Assembly (NCBI RefSeq): GCF_000298315.2
Contig: NZ_AEYE02000029.1
Location: 124,001-188,000 of the forward strand
DNA: 64,000 nucleotides
Direction of reading: 5' to 3'
Origin: Rhizobium grahamii CCGE 502
GTDB lineage: Bacteria; Pseudomonadota; Alphaproteobacteria; Rhizobiales; Rhizobiaceae
The notes under the pieces are model-generated. The model saw only the letters and a list, made by a program, of their open reading frames with translations. It searched no databases and was not told where the DNA came from. Made by a program: the position numbers and the translations under genes. Positions 25,536 to 32,470 of this stretch are shown one piece after another (the stretch's first letter is position 1; each line of letters starts with the position of its first letter).

Positions 25536-27168
25536 CGACAGCCTCCATGATCTTCATGCCGACGACGACGCTTGCCATCGCCTTGAGCGACCGCCAGCCG
25601 TCGTCTGAGACCAGCCAACGGCCGGGCTCGTCGTCGGCACGGATTAGCCCATCCGCATGCAATGACAGGATCAGACCGTCTGCCGTGGTTGGCCGAACAC
25701 CAATGCCGCGGCGCATTTCGACCGCGTCGAAGCGATCATGCTCGCCGGCCCAAACCAGCGCCCGCGCCCGTTCCTCGTCGACGCGCTCGTCAAGCGTCTT
25801 GCGCGGCGTCGAGCGGGTAAAATCCTCATCGTTGAAATAGAAGTCACCGACGTGAGTGCTTTCACCCGGTTCGACCGCGTCAGCATCCTGGAACTCAGCC
25901 CAGTCGACACGGCGGACAGTCGTCGCGCTGCCGTAGGTGCCATCCTCCTGCAGCTCCCACACGAACCACGCAGTGTTCATGCGGCTGGAGGCTTTCTTGC
26001 CGTCCCAGCCCTCTCGGTGCATCATCGGCAGACGACGCTTGAACACGTAGACGCGCGCCGGCGGGTTTTCGTCCATGACGAAGTTACGCGCCTCGTCGGC
26101 AAATCCGCACATGAAGTTAAGGTTCAGCAACAGCGCCATCTTGCGAGGGCGATGGACGCGCAGCGCGTGCGCAACGAAGTCGTTCAGCACTTCGCCGTAG
26201 GGAGGGTTGGTGACGATATCGGCGCTATTGCCTTCGTCGCGACCGCTCGCGAGGAAATCACCGACCGCCTGCAGCTCGCCGTCGTTGTCGGCCGTTCCGC
26301 GATCGACGAGATCCGACAGGATGACGTCATATCCTTGTTCTTGCAGCACCTTGGAGATCGCGCCAAGTCCGCAGGATGGCTCCCATACGGTCGAAGAGAA
26401 GCTTTCAAAGGCTAGCAGCGTGCGCGTGGCAACCGCTGGCGTTTGGTAGAAATTGTCGCCTCGATCTTCCCTCGGCGCTGAAGCCGTACCGATGGCGGCT
26501 CGCAGGTTCGCCCGGCTCGGCTCGAGCCCTGCCTCAATGCGGGCATCGATCGCTCGTTGGACAAGCCCAGGCTGATCGGCCTCTGCATCGCGCAACTTTC
26601 GCGCCTCATGGACTTGCGCCTTTGAGAGCCCGACATCCTCCAAGCGAAAAAGGTTTTCGTCTGAAACCTTTTTGGGGCGACCGGGTGTTGCGACAAACCC
26701 AGCTGCCTGGGCCTCGTCAAACTGATTGGCAAGCGCGATCTTGGCGCGGCTCTCGATCAGCAGCGCGTCGGCCTGCATGCGACGCGCCTTGGCGATCAAC
26801 TGATCGCCCGCCTGTAGTCGCTTGGCGTAACCCGCCGCTGCTTTCGCCTGATCATAGGCACCGGAGGACAGCATCAGCGCGGCATTATAGTCGCCATCGT
26901 CGAGAAGAGCGCGGGCACGTTCCACGGTTGCGGCAAGGTTCGACGCATCGTGATGCTCCACCTTGGCAACGTCGTTTGCATTGGAAACGAGTGCGCGCTT
27001 TCCGCTGGAATCAGCTTTCCCGACGAGCCCCTCAGCTTCCATCCGCTCTACGAATTGAGCAGCCGCGTTATATCCAATCTGCATGCGGCGCTGCAGAAAT
27101 GAAGCCGAGCATTTCCCAACTGAGCGGACGAAAGCGACGGCGCGCTGGTAATCTTCTTCGACCATCAT
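25522..27168 (-). CDS. FtsK-gamma winged helix fused to DNA adenine methyltransferase
   Basis: A 548-residue fusion. Residues about 4-60 match the FtsK gamma domain (YQRAVAFVRSVGK ... LQRRMQIGYNAAAQFVERME), the part of the FtsK translocase that reads KOPS sites. A helical, ParB/KfrA-like middle part follows. From about residue 250 on there is a SAM-dependent methyltransferase: FYQTP, motif I EPSCGLG, acidic SDLVDR, and catalytic NPPYG typical of N6-adenine enzymes. The C-terminus looks like a second winged helix. There is no partner nuclease nearby, so it is probably an orphan enzyme for restriction escape, replication timing or gene control. Confidence 0.82.
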   Translation of the reverse strand: MMVEEDYQRAVAFVRSVGKCSASFLQRRMQIGYNAAAQFVERMEAEGLVGKADSSGKRALVSNANDVAKVEHHDASNLAATVERARALLDDGDYNAALMLSSGAYDQAKAAAGYAKRLQAGDQLIAKARRMQADALLIESRAKIALANQFDEAQAAGFVATPGRPKKVSDENLFRLEDVGLSKAQVHEARKLRDAEADQPGLVQRAIDARIEAGLEPSRANLRAAIGTASAPREDRGDNFYQTPAVATRTLLAFESFSSTVWEPSCGLGAISKVLQEQGYDVILSDLVDRGTADNDGELQAVGDFLASGRDEGNSADIVTNPPYGEVLNDFVAHALRVHRPRKMALLLNLNFMCGFADEARNFVMDENPPARVYVFKRRLPMMHREGWDGKKASSRMNTAWFVWELQEDGTYGSATTVRRVDWAEFQDADAVEPGESTHVGDFYFNDEDFTRSTPRKTLDERVDEERARALVWAGEHDRFDAVEMRRGIGVRPTTADGLILSLHADGLIRADDEPGRWLVSDDGWRSLKAMASVVVGMKIMEAVDGGR

Positions 27169-27395
27169 TCGCACCTCAGCAACCGGTCGAGGAAGGCGTT
27201 TCCCTTCTCGGTCATCGTCACGAAGTGCGGGTCGTCGTGAAGCCGGACCAGATAGCCGCCTTCAACGGCCGAGCCGACGCCCCGCTTGTCGCAATCTAAT
27301 GAAAGTGGATAGGCGCGCCTGTTTTGCTGGGCGTGGAGGCGGACGCGGTACAGAAGCCGGCATCCAGCACTATCGAGGCCGGGCTCGGTGATCAT
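27165..27395 (-). CDS. Hypothetical early phage protein
   Basis: A 76-residue protein with a VRLHDDPHFVTMTEKGNAFLDRLL end that reads like the wing and last helix of a small winged-helix domain. It overlaps its neighbours by ATGA-type junctions. No firm function. Confidence 0.55.
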   Translation of the reverse strand: MITEPGLDSAGCRLLYRVRLHAQQNRRAYPLSLDCDKRGVGSAVEGGYLVRLHDDPHFVTMTEKGNAFLDRLLRCE

Positions 27396-27607
27396 CAGTT
27401 TGACCTCCCCCGCAAAAGCCGCTTTCGTATGCTGCGAAGCGCCGAGACTAATCCAGCGCTCGCTTGATCATCCGTTAGCCCAGCGTCGATGCATTTCGCG
27501 GCCGCCACGGCAAGCGCAACCTGCGCAGCATCTTCATCGCCTTGAGGGAGGATGTTGATTATTTGATCGGCAATCTGCGTAAGGTCCGCATCTCTTTCCA
27601 TCAGCAT
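27395..27607 (-). CDS. Hypothetical early phage protein
   Basis: A 70-residue helical protein (ADLTQIADQIINILP ... SALRSIRKRLLRG) encoded between the CII-like gene and the previous small gene, with overlapping stops and starts. An in-frame ATG at 27601 is an alternative start. No domain was recognised. Confidence 0.5.
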   Translation of the reverse strand: MLMERDADLTQIADQIINILPQGDEDAAQVALAVAAAKCIDAGLTDDQASAGLVSALRSIRKRLLRGRSN

Positions 27608-28074
27608 GCACCCGCCATCATGGCGTCGAGACGCGCTAGAAACAGCATCGCTGGTACGATACGGCTGCGGACCGCCTGCCGTTCTGCCGCGTCTAAGTGG
27701 CCGTCTTCAATCGCCACCGCGATCGTCCGCACCACCTCGTCCAACACACCGTCCAACCGGAGGACCGCCGAGGCCGTCAATTCACCAACGCTTGCCGGAG
27801 CTTGGTCGGCAACCAACTGGCTTATTGCGGTTGATATGAAAGGATGCGCGGTTGCCCTATCGAGAGCGACGGCAAGGTCGACGCGAATGAAGTTCTTCGA
27901 CCACTCTTCGGCGGTCGAGCAGTACTTGGTAAGCGCGGAGGTACCCATACCAAGAAGTTGCGAAGCACGAGAGACACCGCCCACTGCATCCACAGCAGCG
28001 ACAGTCGCCGCCTTCAAGAGAGCATCTGATTGAGAGAGATATGCGCGCACAAAAACACCCCTGAAAGTAGTCAA
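27601..28074 (-). CDS. CII-like phage regulatory protein
   Basis: A 157-residue protein. An HTH-like segment, AVGGVSRASQLLGMGTSALTKYCS (residues about 30-53), is followed by a helical part (VDLAVALDRATAHPFIS), a pattern found in CII-type regulators of phages in alpha- and betaproteobacteria. It is the first gene after the Cro-like gene and a terminator-like hairpin, exactly where lambda has cII after tR1. It probably activates lysogeny promoters. The specific family is a moderate-confidence call. Confidence 0.6.
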   Translation of the reverse strand: MTTFRGVFVRAYLSQSDALLKAATVAAVDAVGGVSRASQLLGMGTSALTKYCSTAEEWSKNFIRVDLAVALDRATAHPFISTAISQLVADQAPASVGELTASAVLRLDGVLDEVVRTIAVAIEDGHLDAAERQAVRSRIVPAMLFLARLDAMMAGAC

Positions 28075-28176
28075 GGAAAAAAGTTTGATGAAGGGATTCC
28101 GTGTCAGCCTCGCGAGCGTGGCTTAGAGATCAGGCATCGACATCACGGAGGTCCGCATGCCTGGACAAACCAACGT

Positions 28177-28219
28177 AGAGAAAGCGCACCGGATCTCAGA
28201 GGTCCGCCGATCCGGTGCG
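28177..28219 (-). terminator. tR1-like hairpin between cro-like and cII-like genes
   Basis: CGCACCGGATC at 28185-28195 and GATCCGGTGCG at 28209-28219 form a perfect 11-base inverted repeat with a 13-base spacer. On the minus strand the stem is followed by CTTTCTCT, a weak T-run. Position between the Cro-like stop and the CII-like start recalls lambda tR1. It could instead be a protein-binding palindrome. Confidence 0.55.
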
Positions 28220-28261
28220 AAGTGGCGCGGAGGAACTGTCCGCGCGGGGAACTATAAATCA

Positions 28262-28483
28262 TCATGCCGCGCACTCCGGCGGATCAAAGAACCACTGATC
28301 TTGCCAGACCAGTCCTCGAGCAGTTGCGGCTGCGCGAATGCGCGTCATTTGCTCCAGAGTCATAGCCTCCTCGGCGCCGCGCTCCCAACGGGAAACGGTA
28401 GGCTGAGTTACGCCAGCGATTGCTGCGAACTCATCCTGATTGATGCGAAACACCGCCTTGCGGATGTGGGCTATCGTGCTCAT
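28262..28483 (-). CDS. Cro-like repressor (XRE helix-turn-helix)
   Basis: A 73-residue protein with a canonical XRE helix-turn-helix (NQDEFAAIAGVTQPTVSRWERG, about residues 14-35). The recognition part PTVSRWE is also present in the divergent S24 repressor, so both may bind the same operators. The ATG at 28483 was chosen because the TATAAA -10 box of its promoter ends only six bases upstream. Longer starts would lie in the operator region. The mRNA may be leaderless. Confidence 0.82.
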   Translation of the reverse strand: MSTIAHIRKAVFRINQDEFAAIAGVTQPTVSRWERGAEEAMTLEQMTRIRAAATARGLVWQDQWFFDPPECAA

Positions 28484-28489
28484 GGCGCA

Positions 28490-28518
28490 TTTATACGTAT
28501 ACGTATGAAGTAATGCAA
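28490..28518 (-). promoter_or_regulatory. PR-like promoter with central palindromic operator
   Basis: On the minus strand TTGCAT (28513-28518) and TATAAA (28490-28495) are separated by 17 bases. The perfect 14-base palindrome ATACGTATACGTAT (28493-28506) lies between and over the -10 box. A repressor bound there would block the promoter for the Cro-like and early left genes. The start point is expected at or next to the Cro-like ATG. Confidence 0.75.
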
Positions 28519-28524
28519 GAGGAT

Positions 28525-28576
28525 ATGCGTTCGTGTATTTTGATTTAATGGAACCCCTTGATATGCGCTGGCGTAT
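28525..28576. promoter_or_regulatory. Two further operator-like palindromes upstream of and within the repressor start
   Basis: ATGCGTTCGTGTAT (28525-28538) and ATGCGCTGGCGTAT (28563-28576) each match the perfect operator ATACGTATACGTAT at 9 of 14 positions and keep its outer half-sites. With 28493-28506 they form a three-site array spaced 32 and 38 bases apart, which resembles lambda OR. One covers the repressor GTG start, consistent with autorepression. Confidence 0.55.
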
Positions 28577-29189
28577 GGAGCTTAAAGTCGCCATCCGCCG
28601 CTTGCGAACGCTTGCTGGCATGACACAAGGCGCGTTTGCCGAAGCCCTCGGCACGACGCAGCCAACCGTGTCTCGATGGGAAACCGGCGCAAAACCCGAG
28701 TTCGAACATATCGCGAAGTTGAAGAATTTTGCGGAAGAACGCGGCCTAGAGTTCGATCTGTCTGAGACTGGTTGGGAAACAGGTTGGACTCAGACTGTGC
28801 GTATATTCGGGTATGTCGGCGCCGGTGCCGAAGTTGTTCCCTTTAATGACGTCGAGCATGAAGGCTTCGACACGGTAGAAGTCGATTTCCCTATTCCAGA
28901 AGGTACGGGTGCGGTCGTTATTCGAGGCGATTCGCAGATGCCGATATTCGAGGATGGCGATCTCATCGGCTACCATAAGGCCGGGCGGCCACCGGAAGAC
29001 CTGGTCGGAAAGATGTGCGTCGTTCGGCTGAGCGACGGCAGAATGTACATCAAGAAGATCAAACGCGGCTCTTCGCCAGGCTTTTTCACTCTGGTGAGCT
29101 CGAACGCATCCGACATCGACGATGTCGTGATCGAGTGGTCCGCCCCATATCGCTTTCGCATCCCACGGGAAGAGTGGACTCGGCTCTAG
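28533..29189 (+). CDS. CI-like prophage repressor, XRE plus S24 peptidase
   Basis: A 218-residue repressor. The helix-turn-helix is GMTQGAFAEALGTTQPTVSRWE (about residues 29-50), and the C-terminal half is a LexA/CI-type S24 domain. Ser134 in RGDSQMP and Lys174/175 in MYIKKI form the likely dyad, and the Ala97-Gly98 pair in YVGAGAEV is the probable self-cleavage site, so SOS induction is expected. Start: GTG at 28533 has AGAGGA nine bases before it; ATG at 28548 or 28575 is possible. It is divergent from the Cro-like gene, with operators on both flanks. Confidence 0.9.
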   Translation: MYFDLMEPLDMRWRMELKVAIRRLRTLAGMTQGAFAEALGTTQPTVSRWETGAKPEFEHIAKLKNFAEERGLEFDLSETGWETGWTQTVRIFGYVGAGAEVVPFNDVEHEGFDTVEVDFPIPEGTGAVVIRGDSQMPIFEDGDLIGYHKAGRPPEDLVGKMCVVRLSDGRMYIKKIKRGSSPGFFTLVSSNASDIDDVVIEWSAPYRFRIPREEWTRL

Positions 29190-29215
29190 CTCTCGACTGA
29201 TTCGCCGCCACCAAC

Positions 29216-29240
29216 AAAAACCCCGCCCTAAAAGGCGGGG
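29216..29240. terminator. Hairpin terminator downstream of the repressor gene
   Basis: CCCCGCC-ctaaaa-GGCGGGG makes a perfect seven-pair stem (29221-29240). A run of five A precedes it, so the T-run is on the minus strand, while the plus strand has none. It may end transcripts entering from the right, or act as a weak terminator for the repressor mRNA. Confidence 0.5.
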
Positions 29241-29290
29241 CGTTACGCGTTTCCTTCGGTGAGATTTTATTCGTCAACGTATTTTTTGCC

Positions 29291-29318
29291 TTGCGCTGTA
29301 TACGTATGCGTATATATT
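29291..29318 (+). promoter_or_regulatory. PL-like promoter overlapped by an operator
   Basis: TTGCGC (29291-29296) and TATATT (29313-29318) are 16 bases apart. Between them ATACGTATGCGTAT (29300-29313) matches the palindromic operator at 28493 in 13 of 14 bases. This should be the repressor-controlled promoter of the early right operon (small proteins, methyltransferase, HNH, excisionase, integrase). Confidence 0.75.
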
Positions 29319-29324
29319 CGCCTC

Positions 29325-29408
29325 ATCCGGTCTCGATCCTCCCAAGCCGGGTCGCCCATCAAGGGTGCGCCGCTGCTCAACCTCCTCCCTGAGCAGCGGC
29401 GAGACCGG
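29325..29408 (+). ncRNA. Structured leader or small RNA with anti-Shine-Dalgarno loops
   Basis: The predicted start of the PL-like promoter falls at about 29325. From 29327 CCGGTCTCG can pair with CGAGACCGG ending at 29408. Inside, GCCGCTGCTCA/TGAGCAGCGGC (29369-29379 with 29390-29400) is a perfect 11-pair hairpin whose ten-base loop is ACCTCCTCCC. A second ATCCTCCC lies at 29336-29343. Loops displaying CCUCCUCCC are the known mark of the alpha-r14 / NfeR1 small RNA family of rhizobia. Here the RNA could be a separate sRNA or the leader of the next gene (ATG at 29426). I see no terminator right after it, which argues for a leader. Confidence 0.6.
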
Positions 29409-29425
29409 GAAGCACGGAGACGAAA

Positions 29426-29623
29426 ATGCAGACTCAGACCCCTTACTCCCCGACCATTGCCAGAGACATCGCCAGCGAGATGGCAGATCACGCGCTTGAG
29501 CGCGGCGAGGGCCTGACCTTCAAGGACTACAAGCGCCTCGGCTTCACCGAAGCCCAGATCCAGCGTCACAGCGACGCCGCTGCTGCCATTTTCGCCCGCC
29601 GCTCCCTGCGCCGGGTCGCCTGA
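29426..29623 (+). CDS. Small early phage protein
   Basis: A 65-residue protein, first gene of the early right operon, with a modest CGGAG site. It is helical (PTIARDIASEMADHALERGEG, then LGFTEAQIQRHSDAAAAIF), with no known domain. Its stop lies within a stem of the hairpins that follow, suggesting that its translation affects the next gene. Confidence 0.65.
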   Translation: MQTQTPYSPTIARDIASEMADHALERGEGLTFKDYKRLGFTEAQIQRHSDAAAAIFARRSLRRVA

Positions 29624-29676
29624 AACCTTCCGGTTTCGGTCACCGCTCCGACCAGGAACGGAGCGGGTTCCGAAAC
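29622..29676 (+). promoter_or_regulatory. Mutually exclusive hairpins between two early genes
   Basis: GAAACC/GGTTTC (29622-29637, TTCC loop) overlaps and competes with a larger hairpin in which GTTTCGG (29633-29639) pairs with CCGAAAC (29670-29676) and CGCTCCG pairs with CGGAGCG inside it. The first includes the stop codon of the upstream gene. Such alternatives can couple translation of one gene to the next; no T-run is present, so this is not a simple terminator. Confidence 0.4.
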
Positions 29677-29697
29677 GGAAGCGAAAGGGCTCCCATC

Positions 29698-29871
29698 ATG
29701 CAAACAGTTCGGACAGTTAGTCCGGTAGCGATCGCGCTGCCGGAACCGGGTTCGCTTACTCTGCGCCTAACGCGGATGCCTGTTGAGCATCAGCGCCGCA
29801 TGGAGTTCGCGTTACTGTTTATCATCGCGATCGTTCTCCCGATCGCCATCCTCCTGCAGGTGCCGGCATGA
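29698..29871 (+). CDS. Small single-pass membrane protein
   Basis: A 57-codon gene: ATG at 29698 with AGGG upstream, and a stop overlapping the next ATG (ATGA at 29868). Residues about 36-56 form one membrane helix (FALLFIIAIVLPIAILLQV), preceded by a polar part with RRM. No family was recognised. The overlap with the next membrane protein suggests the two work together. Confidence 0.6.
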   Translation: MQTVRTVSPVAIALPEPGSLTLRLTRMPVEHQRRMEFALLFIIAIVLPIAILLQVPA

Positions 29872-30050
29872 CGGCGACGACGGCCATCCTTGCTGGCGTC
29901 GGCGCAGCCTTCTGCGCCGGAATGCTGTTCGGCACCGCACTGCTCGTTGGAAAGCTGCCACGGGCTGTGCTCCGCCTCATCGAGTGGCGTCGCTTGCGCT
30001 CGTTGAGGGTAGACGACACGTGGGAGAACTCTCCATGGAGGGATATGTGA
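29868..30050 (+). CDS. Small membrane protein
   Basis: A 60-residue protein with one N-terminal hydrophobic helix (TAILAGVGAAFCAGMLFGTALLVG) followed by an Arg-rich cytoplasmic part. Coupled to both neighbours by overlaps (the stop shares a base with the next start). It may be a superinfection or membrane-located early function; nothing firm. Confidence 0.6.
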   Translation: MTATTAILAGVGAAFCAGMLFGTALLVGKLPRAVLRLIEWRRLRSLRVDDTWENSPWRDM

Positions 30051-30385
30051 TGGCGGAAATCGTCACCTTCCCCCGGAAGCTTCGCTTGGTGTCTGATGAC
30101 TTCAGCCCCAGCGTCATCGAAGCGATCGAGATCGAGATGGCCGAGGCTAGGCGCCGAAACGTTCAGAGAGCTCTCGAACATGTCGCCATCGCAAACATGG
30201 ATCTCGCAGTCGACAGTCTCTGCGGCAAAGCCGGCCTCGAAGGCCTGACCGACGACACCATGGCCTACCTCGCGCACGCGATGGTCCATGTCATTGATGC
30301 TCTCGGCTGCCGTAACGCCGATCTGCCGCTGCGCCGCCTCCTCAACGAGGCAATCGAGCGGATGGAGAGCGCCAGTGCGGACTAA
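30050..30385 (+). CDS. Hypothetical early phage protein, helical
   Basis: A 111-residue protein starting MAEIVTFPRKLRLVSDDF with GGAGG seven bases before the ATG. It is helical and acidic, with long Ala/Leu/Glu stretches (VIEAIEIEMAEARRRNVQ). It overlaps the next gene by 11 bases. Function unknown. Confidence 0.65.
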   Translation: MAEIVTFPRKLRLVSDDFSPSVIEAIEIEMAEARRRNVQRALEHVAIANMDLAVDSLCGKAGLEGLTDDTMAYLAHAMVHVIDALGCRNADLPLRRLLNEAIERMESASAD

Positions 30386-30566
30386 GCCGAAGAAACCGAC
30401 CGGCAGAGAGCTTCGCCGTCAGACGCTCGATCGTCCGCTTGTGATCAAGACGATCACAGTGAACAGGCGCGTCGTCGCAGGGGATCACGGCGGCATTGCC
30501 TATGTGGATTTCAAACTTCCTTGGAACGCGATGTACGCAGCCGCTCTGCAGGAGAGTGGCCTGTGA
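30375..30566 (+). CDS. Small basic early phage protein
   Basis: A 63-residue protein read from GTG at 30375 (GGAG nine bases before). The N-terminus is very basic (RTKPKKPTGRELRRQ). The rest is a short beta-like stretch ending WNAMYAAALQESGL. The stop overlaps the methyltransferase ATG as TGATG, so the two are coupled. Confidence 0.55.
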   Translation: MRTKPKKPTGRELRRQTLDRPLVIKTITVNRRVVAGDHGGIAYVDFKLPWNAMYAAALQESGL

Positions 30567-32470
30567 TGAACCATTCTCTCCCTCTGATCGTCGACAGCTT
30601 CGCCGGTGGCGGCGGCGCATCGACCGGTATCGAGATGGCCCTCGGCCGCTCTCCCGATATTGCGATCAATCACAACTCCGCCGCGCTGGCGCTGCATGCG
30701 GCGAACCATCCGGAGACGCTCCACCTCTCCGAGAACATCTTCAAGGTTGACCCGCTCGACCACGTCGCGGGAAAGCATGTCGGGCTGGCGTGGTTTTCTC
30801 CCGACTGCAAGCATTTCTCCAAGGCGAAGGGCGGCAAGCCGGTCGAGCGAAACATTCGCGACCTCGCATGGGTGATCGTCCTCTGGGCAGAACGTGCAAA
30901 GCCCGACGTCATCATCATGGAGAACGTCGAGGAATGGAAGGACTGGGGTCCGTTGATCGAGACCGAGCGCGGACTGATGCCGTGCCCGGACAGCCGCGGC
31001 GAGACCTTCCGGAAATGGTGCAAGGCGATGAAGCGGGCCGGTTACAAGATCCAGCACCGCGAGCTGCGCGCCTGTGATTATGGCGCGCCGACCATTCGCA
31101 AACGCCTGTTTCTCATCGCGCGCCGGGACGGCAAGGCCATTGTTTGGCCAAAGCCGACGCACGGAGCGCCAGATGATCGAGAAGTAATCGGAGGCCGCAA
31201 GAAGCCGTGGCGGACCGCGGCGGAGTGCATTGACTGGTCACTACCAACTCCATCGATCTTCGACACTACCGAGCAGGTTTGGCAGAAGCATCAGCTCCGC
31301 GCCATCCGTCCCCTCGCTGAAAACACTATGGCCCGTGTCGCTCGCGGCATGAAGCGATACGTTCTAGACGCCGAGCGCCCCTTCCTCGTCAACCTGACGC
31401 ATGGCGGCCGGGTCGAAGACTGCGCGGTTCCCTTTAAGACTATCACCGGTGCCAACCGAGGCGAAAAGGCGGTGGTCGCACCGCATCTCTCTGCCTTCTA
31501 TGGTCCTGGTGCAGGAAGCAAGGACAGATCCGCTAGCGCTGTGGATCCGGTACGTGTGGTCACGACCGAGAACCGACACGCCCTTGTTGCTCCGGTTCTT
31601 ACCTACGCTCAACAGGGCGGAGCCAATCGATCTGTTGAAGAGCCCCACCACACGATCTGCGCCAGCAAGAAGGACCAGAACGCCGTCATCATCCCGACAC
31701 TGGTCGGATGCGGCGGACGGGCAGGGCAGAGCCGTCCTCGCGGAAGCGACGAGCCATCGGCTACCATTACGGCAAAGGCCGACACCTGCGCTGCGGTCGC
31801 CTTCGTGGCCCAGAACAACAATGACAGCAGGCGCATCGGTGGCGTGAATCCAGGCCGATCTGCCGACGAGCCGATGTCGACGGTAACGGCGTCGGGAGCG
31901 CAGCAGGGAGCCGTCACGGCTTTCGTCTCTCGCCAGTTCGGCACCTCGACAGGCCACGAGGTGGAAAAGCCTCTCGGCACGACGACAGCAGACGGCGGCG
32001 GCAAGTCGCTCCTCGTCGCTCCCTACCTTCAAGCCTACTACGGCACCGGCGACGGTGGTGAGGAAGATAAGCCGTGCCGCACGATCACGACGAAGGATCG
32101 CCACGGCCACGTTGAGGCGACGATCGATGCTCCACCGTTCAGGTACGATCAAGCCGATCGAGCCCGCCAGGTCGCCGACTTCATGCGCTCCTACGGCTTC
32201 TGGGATGCTCGCGAATTCGTCACCATCACGATCGCCGGTTCCGAGTTCGTCATCGTAGATATCGGCATGCGGATGCTCACGCCGCGCGAGCTCTACAACG
32301 CCCAAGGTTTTCCGTCGGATTATCGGATTGATTCCGATCTCAATGGGCGCCCGTTTCCCAAGAACGTCCAGGTGTCGTGTGTCGGCAATTCGGTCTGCCC
32401 TCCAGTCGCAGCCGCAATCGTTGGAGCCAACTGCCAGCATCTCGTCGAGTATCGGGAGGCAGCGGAATAA
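30566..32470 (+). CDS. C5-cytosine DNA methyltransferase with repeated target region
   Basis: A 634-residue enzyme. Motif I is DSFAGGGGAS (from Asp10), the catalytic loop is SPDCKHFS (Cys81), motif VI is MENVEEW (about 118-124), motif VIII is RKRLFLIARR, and the C-terminal end holds the NAQGFP and GNSVCP segments. Between about residues 290 and 530 lies an unusually long target-recognition part made of about seven degenerate repeats with a P-x-x-T-I/V-T core. No restriction enzyme is nearby. The likely role is protection of phage DNA against host restriction. Confidence 0.88.
   Translation: MNHSLPLIVDSFAGGGGASTGIEMALGRSPDIAINHNSAALALHAANHPETLHLSENIFKVDPLDHVAGKHVGLAWFSPDCKHFSKAKGGKPVERNIRDLAWVIVLWAERAKPDVIIMENVEEWKDWGPLIETERGLMPCPDSRGETFRKWCKAMKRAGYKIQHRELRACDYGAPTIRKRLFLIARRDGKAIVWPKPTHGAPDDREVIGGRKKPWRTAAECIDWSLPTPSIFDTTEQVWQKHQLRAIRPLAENTMARVARGMKRYVLDAERPFLVNLTHGGRVEDCAVPFKTITGANRGEKAVVAPHLSAFYGPGAGSKDRSASAVDPVRVVTTENRHALVAPVLTYAQQGGANRSVEEPHHTICASKKDQNAVIIPTLVGCGGRAGQSRPRGSDEPSATITAKADTCAAVAFVAQNNNDSRRIGGVNPGRSADEPMSTVTASGAQQGAVTAFVSRQFGTSTGHEVEKPLGTTTADGGGKSLLVAPYLQAYYGTGDGGEEDKPCRTITTKDRHGHVEATIDAPPFRYDQADRARQVADFMRSYGFWDAREFVTITIAGSEFVIVDIGMRMLTPRELYNAQGFPSDYRIDSDLNGRPFPKNVQVSCVGNSVCPPVAAAIVGANCQHLVEYREAAE

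Noticed and set aside
28157-28513. 118-residue plus-strand frame across the Cro-like gene
   Set aside because: It overlaps the HTH gene antisense and includes the terminator-like palindrome; no ribosome binding site. The short palindrome region is better explained as a terminator.
31364-32440. 358-residue minus-strand frame antisense to the C5-methyltransferase
   Set aside because: Shadow of the repeat region; no start site and no domain.
30566-32470. Restriction-modification system in the early right operon
   Set aside because: Two methyltransferases and HNH genes are present, but no recognisable restriction endonuclease partner is adjacent; the HNH genes fit packaging or homing-type nucleases.
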